NCBI GenBank assembly: GCA_963784135.1
Contig: CAWAQG010000003.1
Coordinates: 248,001-312,000, forward strand
Reading direction: 5' to 3'
Length of the DNA: 64,000 nucleotides
From: JADFXI01 sp963784135
GTDB lineage: Bacteria > Nitrospirota > Thermodesulfovibrionia > Thermodesulfovibrionales > Dissulfurispiraceae
How positions within the stretch are numbered: the stretch's first letter is position 1; every line of letters begins with the position of its first letter. Of this stretch, positions 46,463-55,350 are shown one piece after another. The notes beneath the pieces are model-generated. The model did not search any database, was not told the DNA's origin, and saw only the letters and a program-made list of their open reading frames with translations. The position numbers and the translations under genes are program-made.

Positions 46463-47608
46463 ATGAGAAAGGTTATACCTCAGGAATACGCTGTTTTTTT
46501 TAAATATGCGGTTGTAGGGTGCATAGGAACAGCGCTCGACCTCGGGACCCTCTACATATTCGTCGGTCTTTTGCACCTTCATCTGCTTTTATCTACCGCA
46601 ATGTCTTTTGTGCTGGCGGTAATTAATAATTTTCTTCTGAACAAATACTGGACCTTCCAAAATAAAAGCGCCAATATCAGAAAGCAATTTATAAAATTTC
46701 TGATTGTATCGGTGTTGGGGCTTTTTCTGACCGAAGCCTGTATGGCATTTTTCGTATATGTATTGAATATCTGGTACATGGCAGCCAAGCTTATTACCTC
46801 CGGCCTGGTTTTGGCCTGGAACTTTCTGGCCAATAAATACTGGACTTTTAAAGACCGGATTTTCTACATACCCAAAATAGAAAAATATGACTATGATGTA
46901 AGCATCATCATTCCCGCCTATAATGAGGAAGGTCGCATAGAGGCAACGCTCAGGGCTATCCATCGTTTTTTTCATGGCAAGCCGTTGACAAGGCAGGTAA
47001 TCGTTGTTAATGACGGCAGCAGGGACAATACCGCGGAGGTTTTAGATGTCCTCCGCGAGGAGATTACGGATTTGACCGTTATTTCGAATAGTCCGAATCG
47101 CGGTAAAGGTTATGCAGTTAAAAAAGGGGTGGAAGCGAGCCGTGGAGAATATATTCTCTTTGCCGATGCAGACAACGCTACTCCCATCGAAGAGTTTGAA
47201 AAGTTCTATCCTCTTTTAAAAAATAATAAGGTAGTCATAGGGTCACGCTATCTTTCAGAAAGCAATGTAGTGGTCGGGCAGCCCTGGTACCGGGTGCTGA
47301 TCGGGAGGATAGGAAACATGCTGATTCAATTTCTCCTGCTGGAAGGGGTCAGGGACACCCAATGCGGGTTCAAGGCGTTTCAGCATGAAGCGGCAAGAGA
47401 AATATTCAGCCGCATGCGGATAAACGGTTTCGGGTTTGACATAGAAATTCTCTCCATCGCCCGTCTTTTAAACTTTCCTGTCAGGGAGGTGCCGGTCAGC
47501 TGGTTTAATTCTTCGGAGAGCAGGATCAGACCTCTCAGGGACGCAATCAGGACCTTTGGAGAGTTGGTTTATATAAAGCTTAATCTTTGGGGCGGCAGGT
47601 ATTGTTAG
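46463..47608 (+). CDS. GtrA-like membrane domain fused to a family 2 glycosyltransferase
   Basis: In this 381-residue fusion, residues 1-135 are a four-helix GtrA-type domain (FFKYAVVGCIGTALDLGTLY, NNFLLNKYWTF, NFLANKYWTF). Residues 150-381 are a DPM1/GtrB-like GT2 enzyme with SIIIPAYNEEGRIEATL, VNDGSRDNTAEV, FADADNATPIEEFEKF and DTQCGFKAF. GtrA domains are thought to flip polyprenyl-phosphate sugars made by GtrB-type enzymes. Here both activities lie in one chain, in flippase-then-transferase order. It probably glycosylates a surface polymer or the nearby surface proteins. Confidence 0.9.
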   Translation: MRKVIPQEYAVFFKYAVVGCIGTALDLGTLYIFVGLLHLHLLLSTAMSFVLAVINNFLLNKYWTFQNKSANIRKQFIKFLIVSVLGLFLTEACMAFFVYVLNIWYMAAKLITSGLVLAWNFLANKYWTFKDRIFYIPKIEKYDYDVSIIIPAYNEEGRIEATLRAIHRFFHGKPLTRQVIVVNDGSRDNTAEVLDVLREEITDLTVISNSPNRGKGYAVKKGVEASRGEYILFADADNATPIEEFEKFYPLLKNNKVVIGSRYLSESNVVVGQPWYRVLIGRIGNMLIQFLLLEGVRDTQCGFKAFQHEAAREIFSRMRINGFGFDIEILSIARLLNFPVREVPVSWFNSSESRIRPLRDAIRTFGELVYIKLNLWGGRYC

Positions 47609-47668
47609 TCGACTATAGTTGGGGGCACCTCAAAAACTCCTCAGTTTCACGATTTTTATTATGCCAGG

Positions 47669-50600
47669 TCATCTAACCGCCATTGTGTATCCAACAGCGG
47701 ACTTCGGCATGTTATAAGCGCCGAAATCGCAGCTATAGACCGTCCATGCCTGCGTGGGGTCGCTCGCATACGTCGAGGAAGTCCAGTAAAATTGAGAGTC
47801 CTCAAAGGTCGTGAAGACCACCGGTCCCGTGATGTCGTTTAGGTTACGAGTGTAAGCGCCGTCGTAGAAAGCGGCGATAGAGAATGTAACAGAGCGTACA
47901 GCGAGGCTCAGCATCTCGAAACGGTTCGGCATTCTCCATTGGCCGGCGGTCGAGCCGTCCATCAAGCCGCACTGGCCGCTCGCAAGATTGTTGACAGCTG
48001 ATACGGTGTCCGCCCATGACCCCTGAATGCAATTCGCCTGCTTCAGCCAGGTCAAACCTGTCACGGTGTCGGAGAGTGTTCCGTCCCCATTGTCGATCAA
48101 CCTCGGGCTGGTTAGAGGCCTTGAGTTAACCAAGCTGGCGCTGTCTCCGGAAACCGGCTGATCCACACAAACATTGGGGTCGCCGGCCATGCAAACATAC
48201 GACCCCTCGCAAAACGGGGAGGTATGGTATGAGTCGTCCCCTGTGGCCATAACATAGTACTCACCGGTTGCTTGAAGATTAATTGCTCCTGCCGGACCGG
48301 ATTTCACTGCCCACAATGAATTCAGTGAGGCTGTCCTGTCGTTGTTGTAACTGCCGTCCGGCCCGTTTATCCATCGCCCATCCGTAAATCGGATGGCCAT
48401 TGCAAACGTGGCAGTCCCGCCTTCATTAGCAAAATTCCAGGGAGTTGAGGCCATATAGCTGGAGGACGACCAGTAGGCATTGGCGAGGTTGACATTGATA
48501 AAAGGGCTCCCGCTCGAAACAGACGGATTGCTTTGCGAAATGTCCACAATGCTTTCGACTTCGTTAGCGTTCGGCATCCTCCATTGGCCGGCGGTTGAAC
48601 CGTCAGTCAATCCGCACTGGCCGCTCGCAAGCTGGTTGGCTTCAGTCAGAGCATCATACCAGTTGCTCGGGGCGAAACATCCTGCGTTCTTCATCCAGAC
48701 CAGACCGGTCAGGCCGTCCGTCACTGTGCCGTCATTATTGTCGGTAAACCGCAGTCCCGGCCACGCAACCCCCTTGTTTGCGGAGGCATCGTCGCCGCTC
48801 GCATAACTTATTGCCTGTCCCGTTCTCGGAACGCTGACGACTTTATCACCAGGCCGGTACGCGGTGAAGTCAGCGCCGCTCACCGGAGTTGTCGGTACGC
48901 TCTTAAAGTGAATGACGGTCCTGTCCAGGCCATTATAACCGGCGTCGATTATACCGCAGGAGGCCCCGCAGTTAAGGGACGGATAAAACCCGAATCCCGC
49001 CTTGTCCGGAAAGATTTGATAATCGCTGCCACCCAATGTCGTGAACGAATATGTACCGTTTGCATCGGTGGTGGTTGTTGTCCCGTTGTTGCAATTTGTG
49101 TCGTAAGCCGTGATCGTAACCCCGGATATTGGCGCGCCCCGCAAGTCGGCTATAATGCCTGAAACAACACGAGTGGACGGGCCTCCCTTGGAGAGTGCTT
49201 CAAAATTCTGACCGGTTAAATTGGACCCATTTACAGTCACACTACTGACTACGGGGCTAAAGTTATAACACGCCGAGGTAACGGTAACCCTGTAAGAGCC
49301 GTTGGCCACACCTGTGAAGACATAATTGCCGTTGCTGTCTGTCGTTGTAACAACGCAATTGACGGTTGGCGTATTGCCCGGCACGCTGTAAGAAACAGGA
49401 AAGCCCGACATAGGCATTCCATTGAATGTTACGGTCCCTGATATGGAATAGGTCTGGACACCGCCGGAGCAACCGGCGGTTGGGCCGCTGCCTGAACCAA
49501 CGCAACTCCATGTCCATGGCCCACTGCCGCTGACCGCACTCGCTGTTCCGGCGCTGCATAGATTAGTTGATGGCGCTGTGGTATAAGGTCCTCCATTGGA
49601 TGTCCCGCAGGCGCCATTCACATTTGGAACACCTGTAAAATTCGGGACTGTTACATTCGCGTTGTTTACCGATATCGTTGTGTTTGAGGGGCTGAAACTA
49701 TACCCGGACGAAGATGGCGTAATAGTATAATTTCCGTTAGTCAAGCCGCCAAAGCTGTAATTACCGCCGCTGTCCGTCGTGGTACTTGCTCCGCTCACAC
49801 TAACGATAACGCCCTGCAGACCTGTTCCATTGGATGCTATGGTCCCTGATACGGAATAAGTCGCGCCGAGAGACACACTCGCCGCGGCAGTTGCACCGCA
49901 TGAAAGCAGAAACGTAGTTGTGTGTGCAGCATACCCTGTCGCAGACACATTTACTTTTATGGGAGTAGTCTGGTTCTGGTTCGATGACAGTCCTGTAAAG
50001 GTGGCCGACCCCGCTGCATTTGTTGTCCCTGTCTGTGCGCCTGCTGTGACTATAGCACTCTGAATCGGCCGACCTGTCCCCGAATCGGTCACAGTCACAT
50101 TGAGCGCCGCCGTTGTGCATGCAGTTGTCGGACAATAGTCGCTCAAAAATGCCCTGAACAGGAAGGCAGCCATCTCGTCCCTTGTTACGGGAAGCGACGG
50201 ACAATAATTTATACTGCCGTCAGCGTTGGTCCCGCACCCCTGAGTTATTCCCAACTCATACAGCTTCTGTATGTACGGGAAAAAATCATCTGATAAAGGC
50301 ACATCTTTGAAATAAGGCGTAGTAGACGAGCAGGGGACCGAGTTTCCGTGTAGTCCTCCGTTGCAAGTGGGGTTATAGCCATATCCCAACGACCTTATCA
50401 AAAAAGCGGCCATCTGGTCCCTTGTCACTGAATCCGACGGGCCATAGCTGCCATTTTCGTAACCCGTCGTTATGCCCAATTGTTTCAGCTCCATTACATA
50501 CGGACAATCAGGGTCGCTGCTGCTCACATCGAGGAACGGTATGCCGGTGCCGCCGTAGACTGCGGCGTTGGTGCAGTAGTCCGAGGGCGGTTCACCGGCC

Positions 50601-51160
50601 GCTGACCTGACAAGAAATGCAGCCATCTGGTCCCTCGTCACGTTTTCCGACGGGCAATAATTTCCGTTGCCGCACCCCTTTGTTATTCCTGCGCATGCTA
50701 TGGCTGCGATATAGTCACGAAAACTATCCGCCGCAGTGACGTCGCCAAAGTTCGTGCCGCACGATATGCAACTGCCCGCCGCTTCCGTAATGGCAAATTG
50801 AGATACGGGGCCTGACGATACGGTTATTTTGGCCAACGAGTTGTTGGTACTATTAAGGGCGGCGCTGTTGAGGGGGAGGGGCGCGGCTTTATAGCTTAAA
50901 GTCACGTTTCCGACGCCCGAAATATTATTGCCGGTGCAGATGCCCGGCACAAATGTGCCTGATACAATTGAACCTGATGAACATGTATATGAAAATATGA
51001 GCGACGAGGAATCAGACGCAGCCGTCCATTGCTGCGACGGTGAAGCCGGGAAGGTCATTGTGCCTGTGCCGCCTGCGTTGCAGAATGTGGAAGCTCCAAA
51101 ACAGTCAATGGCGGTTACCAAAATAATAGCAATCAGAACCGAGGCACTAAACTTGATCAT
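47669..51160 (-). CDS. Large surface protein: three SLH repeats, carboxypeptidase-regulatory-like domains, two Lcl/DUF1566 domains
   Basis: The protein has about 1163 residues and starts at ATG 51160 (AAGGAGGGG upstream) with signal MIKFSASVLIAIILVTAIDC. Three SLH-like repeats each end in a RDxMAAFL motif (DQMAAFLVRS, DQMAAFLIRS, DEMAAFLFRA), for binding envelope polymer. CarboxypepD_reg-type beta domains follow (SGTIASNGTGLQGVIVSVSG, SGTVTFNGMPMSGFPVSYS, SGIIADLRGAPISGVTI). Two C-terminal DUF1566 domains each contain DNGDGT..TGLTWLK and GQWRMPN. It is probably a secreted adhesin or cell-surface protein. Confidence 0.87.
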   Translation of the reverse strand: MIKFSASVLIAIILVTAIDCFGASTFCNAGGTGTMTFPASPSQQWTAASDSSSLIFSYTCSSGSIVSGTFVPGICTGNNISGVGNVTLSYKAAPLPLNSAALNSTNNSLAKITVSSGPVSQFAITEAAGSCISCGTNFGDVTAADSFRDYIAAIACAGITKGCGNGNYCPSENVTRDQMAAFLVRSAAGEPPSDYCTNAAVYGGTGIPFLDVSSSDPDCPYVMELKQLGITTGYENGSYGPSDSVTRDQMAAFLIRSLGYGYNPTCNGGLHGNSVPCSSTTPYFKDVPLSDDFFPYIQKLYELGITQGCGTNADGSINYCPSLPVTRDEMAAFLFRAFLSDYCPTTACTTAALNVTVTDSGTGRPIQSAIVTAGAQTGTTNAAGSATFTGLSSNQNQTTPIKVNVSATGYAAHTTTFLLSCGATAAASVSLGATYSVSGTIASNGTGLQGVIVSVSGASTTTDSGGNYSFGGLTNGNYTITPSSSGYSFSPSNTTISVNNANVTVPNFTGVPNVNGACGTSNGGPYTTAPSTNLCSAGTASAVSGSGPWTWSCVGSGSGPTAGCSGGVQTYSISGTVTFNGMPMSGFPVSYSVPGNTPTVNCVVTTTDSNGNYVFTGVANGSYRVTVTSACYNFSPVVSSVTVNGSNLTGQNFEALSKGGPSTRVVSGIIADLRGAPISGVTITAYDTNCNNGTTTTTDANGTYSFTTLGGSDYQIFPDKAGFGFYPSLNCGASCGIIDAGYNGLDRTVIHFKSVPTTPVSGADFTAYRPGDKVVSVPRTGQAISYASGDDASANKGVAWPGLRFTDNNDGTVTDGLTGLVWMKNAGCFAPSNWYDALTEANQLASGQCGLTDGSTAGQWRMPNANEVESIVDISQSNPSVSSGSPFINVNLANAYWSSSSYMASTPWNFANEGGTATFAMAIRFTDGRWINGPDGSYNNDRTASLNSLWAVKSGPAGAINLQATGEYYVMATGDDSYHTSPFCEGSYVCMAGDPNVCVDQPVSGDSASLVNSRPLTSPRLIDNGDGTLSDTVTGLTWLKQANCIQGSWADTVSAVNNLASGQCGLMDGSTAGQWRMPNRFEMLSLAVRSVTFSIAAFYDGAYTRNLNDITGPVVFTTFEDSQFYWTSSTYASDPTQAWTVYSCDFGAYNMPKSAVGYTMAVR

Positions 51161-51462
51161 TACACCCCTCCTTGCTATTTCTTCTTTTCCCATAAGGGAA
51201 GCAAGCTTTATGCCAAGCTAATCAATACGTTAACTTGATGGATTATTGATCAATTTCATTTAAGCCGTAAATCAATAAATTCCAATTTCTGTCAGTCATG
51301 TGACAAAAATTGTCGTACTCACGGTTTCCTTTTCATGTTATCCTGACTGAATATCCCATCGGGGTAAACTTGAGATGTTTTATTGTCATTCCGGTGCATC
51401 CTCGCCAGTTCTTTTAAACTCCACTTGCCGATTCTTATCACGACCACAGCCGACCGCTACGG

Positions 51463-51468
51463 TATAAT
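51463..51468 (+). promoter_or_regulatory. -10 element just before the GH43-like gene
   Basis: TATAAT lies 5 nt before ATG 51474 with no Shine-Dalgarno between, which would make the transcript leaderless. No good -35 is visible at the right distance, so this is tentative. Confidence 0.3.
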
Positions 51469-51473
51469 AGTGT

Positions 51474-52469
51474 ATGCATAGGGTCGTATGGATCGCATCG
51501 GTTCTGCTTCTATTGTTTCCTGCAGCGTTTTGCGCGGCATCCGACAAAACCTATTCAAATCCCGTCCTCGTCGACACATATCAGATCAACCGGACTGCGC
51601 CAGCGCGATACGTCGGCACACTTGGGATAGGCGACCCCGACGTCCTATTGTACAAAGATAAATATTATCTCTACCCGACAGGGGACAACCACAGCTACCA
51701 TGTCTATATATCGGATGACCTGGTCCACTGGTCCAGGGGGCCGAAGGTGTTTAAGAGCCACGAGAACGGTGTATGGGCGCCTAATGTCTTCTTCAACCGC
51801 GATGACGGTATGTTTTATCTCTACTACACGGCGGACTGCAAGATCGGCGTTGCTGAAGCAGACCGTCCCGTCGGGGAGTTCAAGAACCTGGGGAATTTGA
51901 TCAGTGGCGCGATTGATGCTCACATGTTCCGCGACGACGACGGCTCATATTTCCTCTATTACGCCCGGTACCCGGACTTCGGGATATTTGTCCAGCCTAT
52001 GGCTACCCCTGTCCGGAAGAAGGGCGGACCCATTCAAATCATCTCTCCTTACGAGGCATGGGAAATAACAAATGTGCCGGTTACAGAGGCGCCTTGGCTA
52101 CTCAAGCACCAGGGCGTCTATTACCTCCTTTACTCCGGGGGCAGTGCGAATACGGAGCATTACGCCATCGGGTACGCAACGGCACAGGACCCCTTAGGTC
52201 CTTTTACCAAGTATCCCGGAAATCCTATCATCCGAGAGGGGGGTGGCGTCCTCGGGCCGGGGCATGGGAGTGTCACGAGGGACCGGGAGGGGAAACTCTG
52301 GCTGGTTTATCACCAGCAGAAGGATAAGACACCGGGCTGGAACAGGGTCATATGTATCGACCCAATCTGGTTCGACGAGACGGGTGTCCTCCATGGGAAA
52401 GCCACACGGGCGACGCCACAGCCCGCGCCTGTGACAGCGGAGAAATCCGGGGGTGCGGCACGGAAATAA
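51474..52469 (+). CDS. Secreted glycoside hydrolase family 43-like protein
   Basis: This 331-residue protein has a signal peptide (MHRVVWIASVLLLLFPAAFC). A five-bladed propeller of GH43/62/68-type is predicted, with GIGDPDVLLYKDKYYLYPTG (base Asp), AIDAHMFRDDDGSYFLYY (pKa-modulating Asp) and VTEAPWLLKHQGVYYLLYSG (acid Glu). GPGHGSVTRDREGKLWLVYH is another family block. These enzymes release arabinose or xylose from polysaccharides; the substrate here is unknown. It stands alone between the SLH protein gene and the TrmJ-like gene. Confidence 0.85.
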   Translation: MHRVVWIASVLLLLFPAAFCAASDKTYSNPVLVDTYQINRTAPARYVGTLGIGDPDVLLYKDKYYLYPTGDNHSYHVYISDDLVHWSRGPKVFKSHENGVWAPNVFFNRDDGMFYLYYTADCKIGVAEADRPVGEFKNLGNLISGAIDAHMFRDDDGSYFLYYARYPDFGIFVQPMATPVRKKGGPIQIISPYEAWEITNVPVTEAPWLLKHQGVYYLLYSGGSANTEHYAIGYATAQDPLGPFTKYPGNPIIREGGGVLGPGHGSVTRDREGKLWLVYHQQKDKTPGWNRVICIDPIWFDETGVLHGKATRATPQPAPVTAEKSGGAARK

Positions 52470-52480
52470 ATCGGGCCACC

Positions 52481-53236
52481 CTACTCTCTCCCCAACTTTC
52501 TCTCTATCTGCGAGCAGAGGCCGTGGAGCATTTTAAGCTCCCAGCAAGTGAGTCCTGCCCTGCCGATTAAGTGTTTGAAGTTATCGATAATCTGCTTCTC
52601 AAGGTTTCTGTCGCCGCGGGGGGCATAGTCGAGCAGCGTTATGATCTTTGCCATGCGCTCGTATAGCGCGGCAAGTTCTCCATGGCCCACCTTGCTAACC
52701 TGTCTGCGCTTCGACTTCAGCGGCACATCCTGAACAGCATCTTCTCTGTATTGCGCCCTCGAAAGCTCATAGGCCACAACCATTACAGCATGGGAGAGGT
52801 TTAAAGAAGGATGCTCCCTTTCAGCAGGGATCGTCAAAAGCAGGCCGCATTCGTTGACCTCTTCATTATACAGCCCCCTGTCCTCCCTGCCGAAGAGAAG
52901 CGCCACCTTGTTATCCGAGGCAATATCATACACTTTCTGCGCACCCTGATCGAGCGGGAGTACCATACCGCGCCTCTTGCCTGTCCTCCGCGCAACAGCG
53001 ACAACAAACGATTGGTCGTCAATCGCATCCTTAAGGCTGGAGTAACGCTTTGCAGCTTCCAGGACATCAAGGGAGTTATGGGCAAGCCGGCGGGCCTCGT
53101 CGTCAAGCTCGGGCGCTTTTACAAGGCAAAGGGTACTGAAACCCATGTTTTTCATCGCCCGCGCAGAGGCCCCTATATTGGCAGACTCACGCGGCCCGAC
53201 AAGCACAAAAGATACATTATCTTTCCAGTAAGGCAT
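52481..53236 (-). CDS. TrmJ-like SPOUT RNA methyltransferase
   Basis: This 251-residue SpoU-type methyltransferase has the N-terminal FVLVGPRESANIGASARAMK and the knot-forming VALLFGREDRGLYNEE and PSLNLSHAVMVVAYEL blocks. A C-terminal extension of about 80 residues follows, as in TrmJ (2'-O-methylation of tRNA position 32). The ATG (53236) is preceded by only 8 nt before palindrome P4 begins, so no Shine-Dalgarno is present. Confidence 0.9.
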   Translation of the reverse strand: MPYWKDNVSFVLVGPRESANIGASARAMKNMGFSTLCLVKAPELDDEARRLAHNSLDVLEAAKRYSSLKDAIDDQSFVVAVARRTGKRRGMVLPLDQGAQKVYDIASDNKVALLFGREDRGLYNEEVNECGLLLTIPAEREHPSLNLSHAVMVVAYELSRAQYREDAVQDVPLKSKRRQVSKVGHGELAALYERMAKIITLLDYAPRGDRNLEKQIIDNFKHLIGRAGLTCWELKMLHGLCSQIERKLGRE

Positions 53237-53244
53237 ATCAATAA

Positions 53245-53345
53245 AATAGGCAATGGGTAATAGGCTATAGGCAATGGGTCAAAAAGCCGAAAAAAGCATT
53301 TCTTCTTTTTTTCCTATAGCCTATAGCCCATTGCCTATTACCTGC
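53245..53345. repeat. Palindromic element P4 (family A)
   Basis: The left arm (53245-53280) is AATAGGCAATGGG TAATAGGCTATAGG CAATGGG. The right arm (about 53313-53345) is the reverse complement, with near-perfect pairing over about 27 nt and a loop of about 30 nt. The words are those of P1 and P3. It lies between the TrmJ-like start and the terminator of the small secreted protein gene, in the 5' leader of the former. Confidence 0.8.
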
Positions 53346-53348
53346 TTT

Positions 53349-53381
53349 AAAAAAAAGGGTGAAAGTTTTGAACTCCCACCC
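53349..53381 (-). terminator. Rho-independent terminator of the small secreted protein gene
   Basis: On the minus strand GGGTGGGAGTT, a CAAAA loop and ACTTTCACCC are followed by eight Ts. It lies about 33 nt past the stop at 53414. Confidence 0.7.
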
Positions 53382-53413
53382 CTCTTAATGCACAATGGCA
53401 AAATTTATTAATA

Positions 53414-53692
53414 TCAATAACCGCCGCTTGAGCTTTTCTTTGCAGGAGCAGCAGCAGGTGCTGCCTCCTTGGTAGCCTTGCCGTCCTTAACAGTGACCAT
53501 GTCGCCAACCTTTACGTCCTTGACGTTGCTGACCTTGACACTTACCTCTTTACCGGTTGCCTCCTTGACAGTGACAGTCATGCCCGATACCTTGGTAACG
53601 GTGCCCTTTACTTCGGCTGCAAAGGTCAAGCTGACCATGCCGAGGGTAAATACCATTGCTACTAATAAAGTGATAATCGATTTCATCCTCAT
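53414..53692 (-). CDS. Small secreted lysine/valine-rich protein
   Basis: This 92-residue protein has a clear signal peptide (MKSIITLLVAMVFTLGMVSL, then TFAA). A small beta domain with alternating V, K and T follows (VKGTVTKVSGMTVTVKEATG and VKVGDMVTVKDG), resembling a KOW/OB-like barrel. It ends in an AAPAAAPAKKSSSGGY tail. I know no function. It has its own terminator downstream and IS copy 2 inserted 115 nt upstream. Confidence 0.75.
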   Translation of the reverse strand: MRMKSIITLLVAMVFTLGMVSLTFAAEVKGTVTKVSGMTVTVKEATGKEVSVKVSNVKDVKVGDMVTVKDGKATKEAAPAAAPAKKSSSGGY

Positions 53693-53806
53693 GTCCAGTT
53701 CACCTCCCTCATTTTTTTATTTTAAAACCGGGACAATGGATATGCCCGTAAAACAATCACGATTATACAATATTGTTAGTCCTTTAGCAATAGCGCGAAT
53801 AACGTG

Positions 53807-55174
53807 TGTGGCGAGCAGATAAACTGTCCGTATCTGTAGCACATAAACTGTCCGGATAAAATATATGGATAGCAAGGGGGCTATCCATGAAACGTTCGGC
53901 AGTGTTGCAGGAGGTACGGAAGATGAGATTTGAAGAAAGCTATGAGGGTTGGATACGAGGTCGATTAACGCAGGAAGAAGCAGCAACGCTTCTGGGTGTG
54001 TGCGATAGGACATTTAGAAGATATATGTTGAGGTATGAAGATACGGGCCTGGAGGGCCTTATAGATAAGCGTTTAGGGCAAATATCTCATAAACGTGCGC
54101 CTGTTGATGAAGTAGTCGCACTATCGGATCTTTATAGCAATCGCTTTTGTGGTTTCAATGTCAAACATTTTTATAGCTGGTACCGGCGTGCTTATCAAGG
54201 GACCAGAAGCTACACATGGGTCAAGAACACCCTTCAGGAAAAGGGATTGGTCCCGAAGGCAGCACAGAAAGGTACACACAGGAAAAAGCGTACAAGGGCA
54301 CCTTATACCGGTATGATGCTGCACCAGGATGGTTCCAAACATCAGTGGGTTGAAGGAAAATACTGGGATCTAATCGTAACTATGGATGATGCCACGAGTG
54401 AACACTACTCGATGTTTTTTGTGCAGGAGGAAGGCACTCAAAGCAGCTTTCAAGGGGTAAAAGAAGTTATTGAGCAACACGGATTGTTTGCTTCGTTGTA
54501 TACGGATCGTGGAAGTCACTACTGGCATACACCGGAGGCCGGAGGGAAGGTGGACAAATCAAATCTTACCCAGTTCGGTCGTGCAATGAGCCAACTTGGA
54601 ATTAAGATGATTGCTGCGTATTCTCCTGAGGCCAGGGGTCGTTCTGAGCGAGCCTTCGAAACTCATCAAGACCGCCTCGTCAAGGAGCTTGCAATGGCGG
54701 GCATTACTGAGATGAAGCAGGCCAATGATTATCTTGCCAGTACTTATATGCCAGCCCATAATGCCGAGTTCACTGTTGTCCCGCAGGAACCACAGAGCGT
54801 GTTCGTGACTTGGGCAGGCACTGCCTTGGAAGACATCCTATGCGAACAGTATGACCGCACCGTAGGCAACGACAACTGTGTAAAGTTCGATGGGCTAAAA
54901 CTTCAGATCCCGCCAAATCAATATCGCTGCCACTACGTTAAGGTCGAAGTTCGCGTCCATCGTTATCCGGATGGTGGCCTTGCTATATTCCATGGACCGA
55001 GAAAACTGGCGGTCTTTGACCCTAAAGGAAAGGAGATTGCAAAGTGCTCACATGCAGCGGCATGAGACTCAATAAAACTGACATCGGTGGCCTGCCATGT
55101 TCCATGCGCAGCCACCCTGCAGAACCGGACAGTTTATTTGCTCTAAAACCGGACAACTCTATTTGTTGACAACA
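53807..55174 (+). mobile_element. ISNCY/ISDol1-type insertion sequence, copy 2 (1368 bp)
   Basis: The ends and length are the same as copy 1, with only a few single-base differences (for example near 54235, 54252, 54534, 54550 and 54801). It is flanked by a perfect 16-bp target duplication (53791-53806 and 55175-55190, TAGCGCGAATAACGTG). The right flank runs straight into palindrome P6. It has the same orientation as copy 1, 22.9 kb apart. Confidence 0.9.
53887..55065 (+). CDS. ISNCY-family DDE transposase (copy 2)
   Basis: The 392 residues are identical or nearly so to copy 1; the few DNA differences appear silent. The HTH and the DDE triad (HQDGS, YTDRGS, GRSERAF) are intact. Confidence 0.92.
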   Translation: MKRSAVLQEVRKMRFEESYEGWIRGRLTQEEAATLLGVCDRTFRRYMLRYEDTGLEGLIDKRLGQISHKRAPVDEVVALSDLYSNRFCGFNVKHFYSWYRRAYQGTRSYTWVKNTLQEKGLVPKAAQKGTHRKKRTRAPYTGMMLHQDGSKHQWVEGKYWDLIVTMDDATSEHYSMFFVQEEGTQSSFQGVKEVIEQHGLFASLYTDRGSHYWHTPEAGGKVDKSNLTQFGRAMSQLGIKMIAAYSPEARGRSERAFETHQDRLVKELAMAGITEMKQANDYLASTYMPAHNAEFTVVPQEPQSVFVTWAGTALEDILCEQYDRTVGNDNCVKFDGLKLQIPPNQYRCHYVKVEVRVHRYPDGGLAIFHGPRKLAVFDPKGKEIAKCSHAAA

Positions 55175-55186
55175 TAGCGCGAATAA

Positions 55187-55284
55187 CGTGTGAAGAACGT
55201 GAAACGTGAATCGTAAAAAAAATGCATTTCTTTTTTGTTATGATTTACGATTCACGTCTCACGATTCACGTTTCACGTTCTCAT
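55187..55284. repeat. Palindromic element P6 (family C)
   Basis: The left arm (about 55192-55216) reads GAAGAACGTGAAACGTGAATCGT. The right arm (about 55241-55283) is the inverted array TTTACGATTCACG TCTCACGATTCACG TTTCACGTTCTCA. The right arm is longer, so the left side may have been trimmed by the IS insertion at 55190. It precedes the gene at 55351 by 66 nt. Confidence 0.75.
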
Positions 55285-55350
55285 ATCCTTGCGTTTTATC
55301 ACAATATTACCTATAGTAAGCGATAAAAACTCAAGGGGAATAAATAATGT

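Noticed and set aside
29533..55174. Composite transposon bounded by IS copies 1 and 2
   Set aside because: Each copy has its own distinct target duplication, so they inserted separately; there is no shared duplication around the 25-kb unit.
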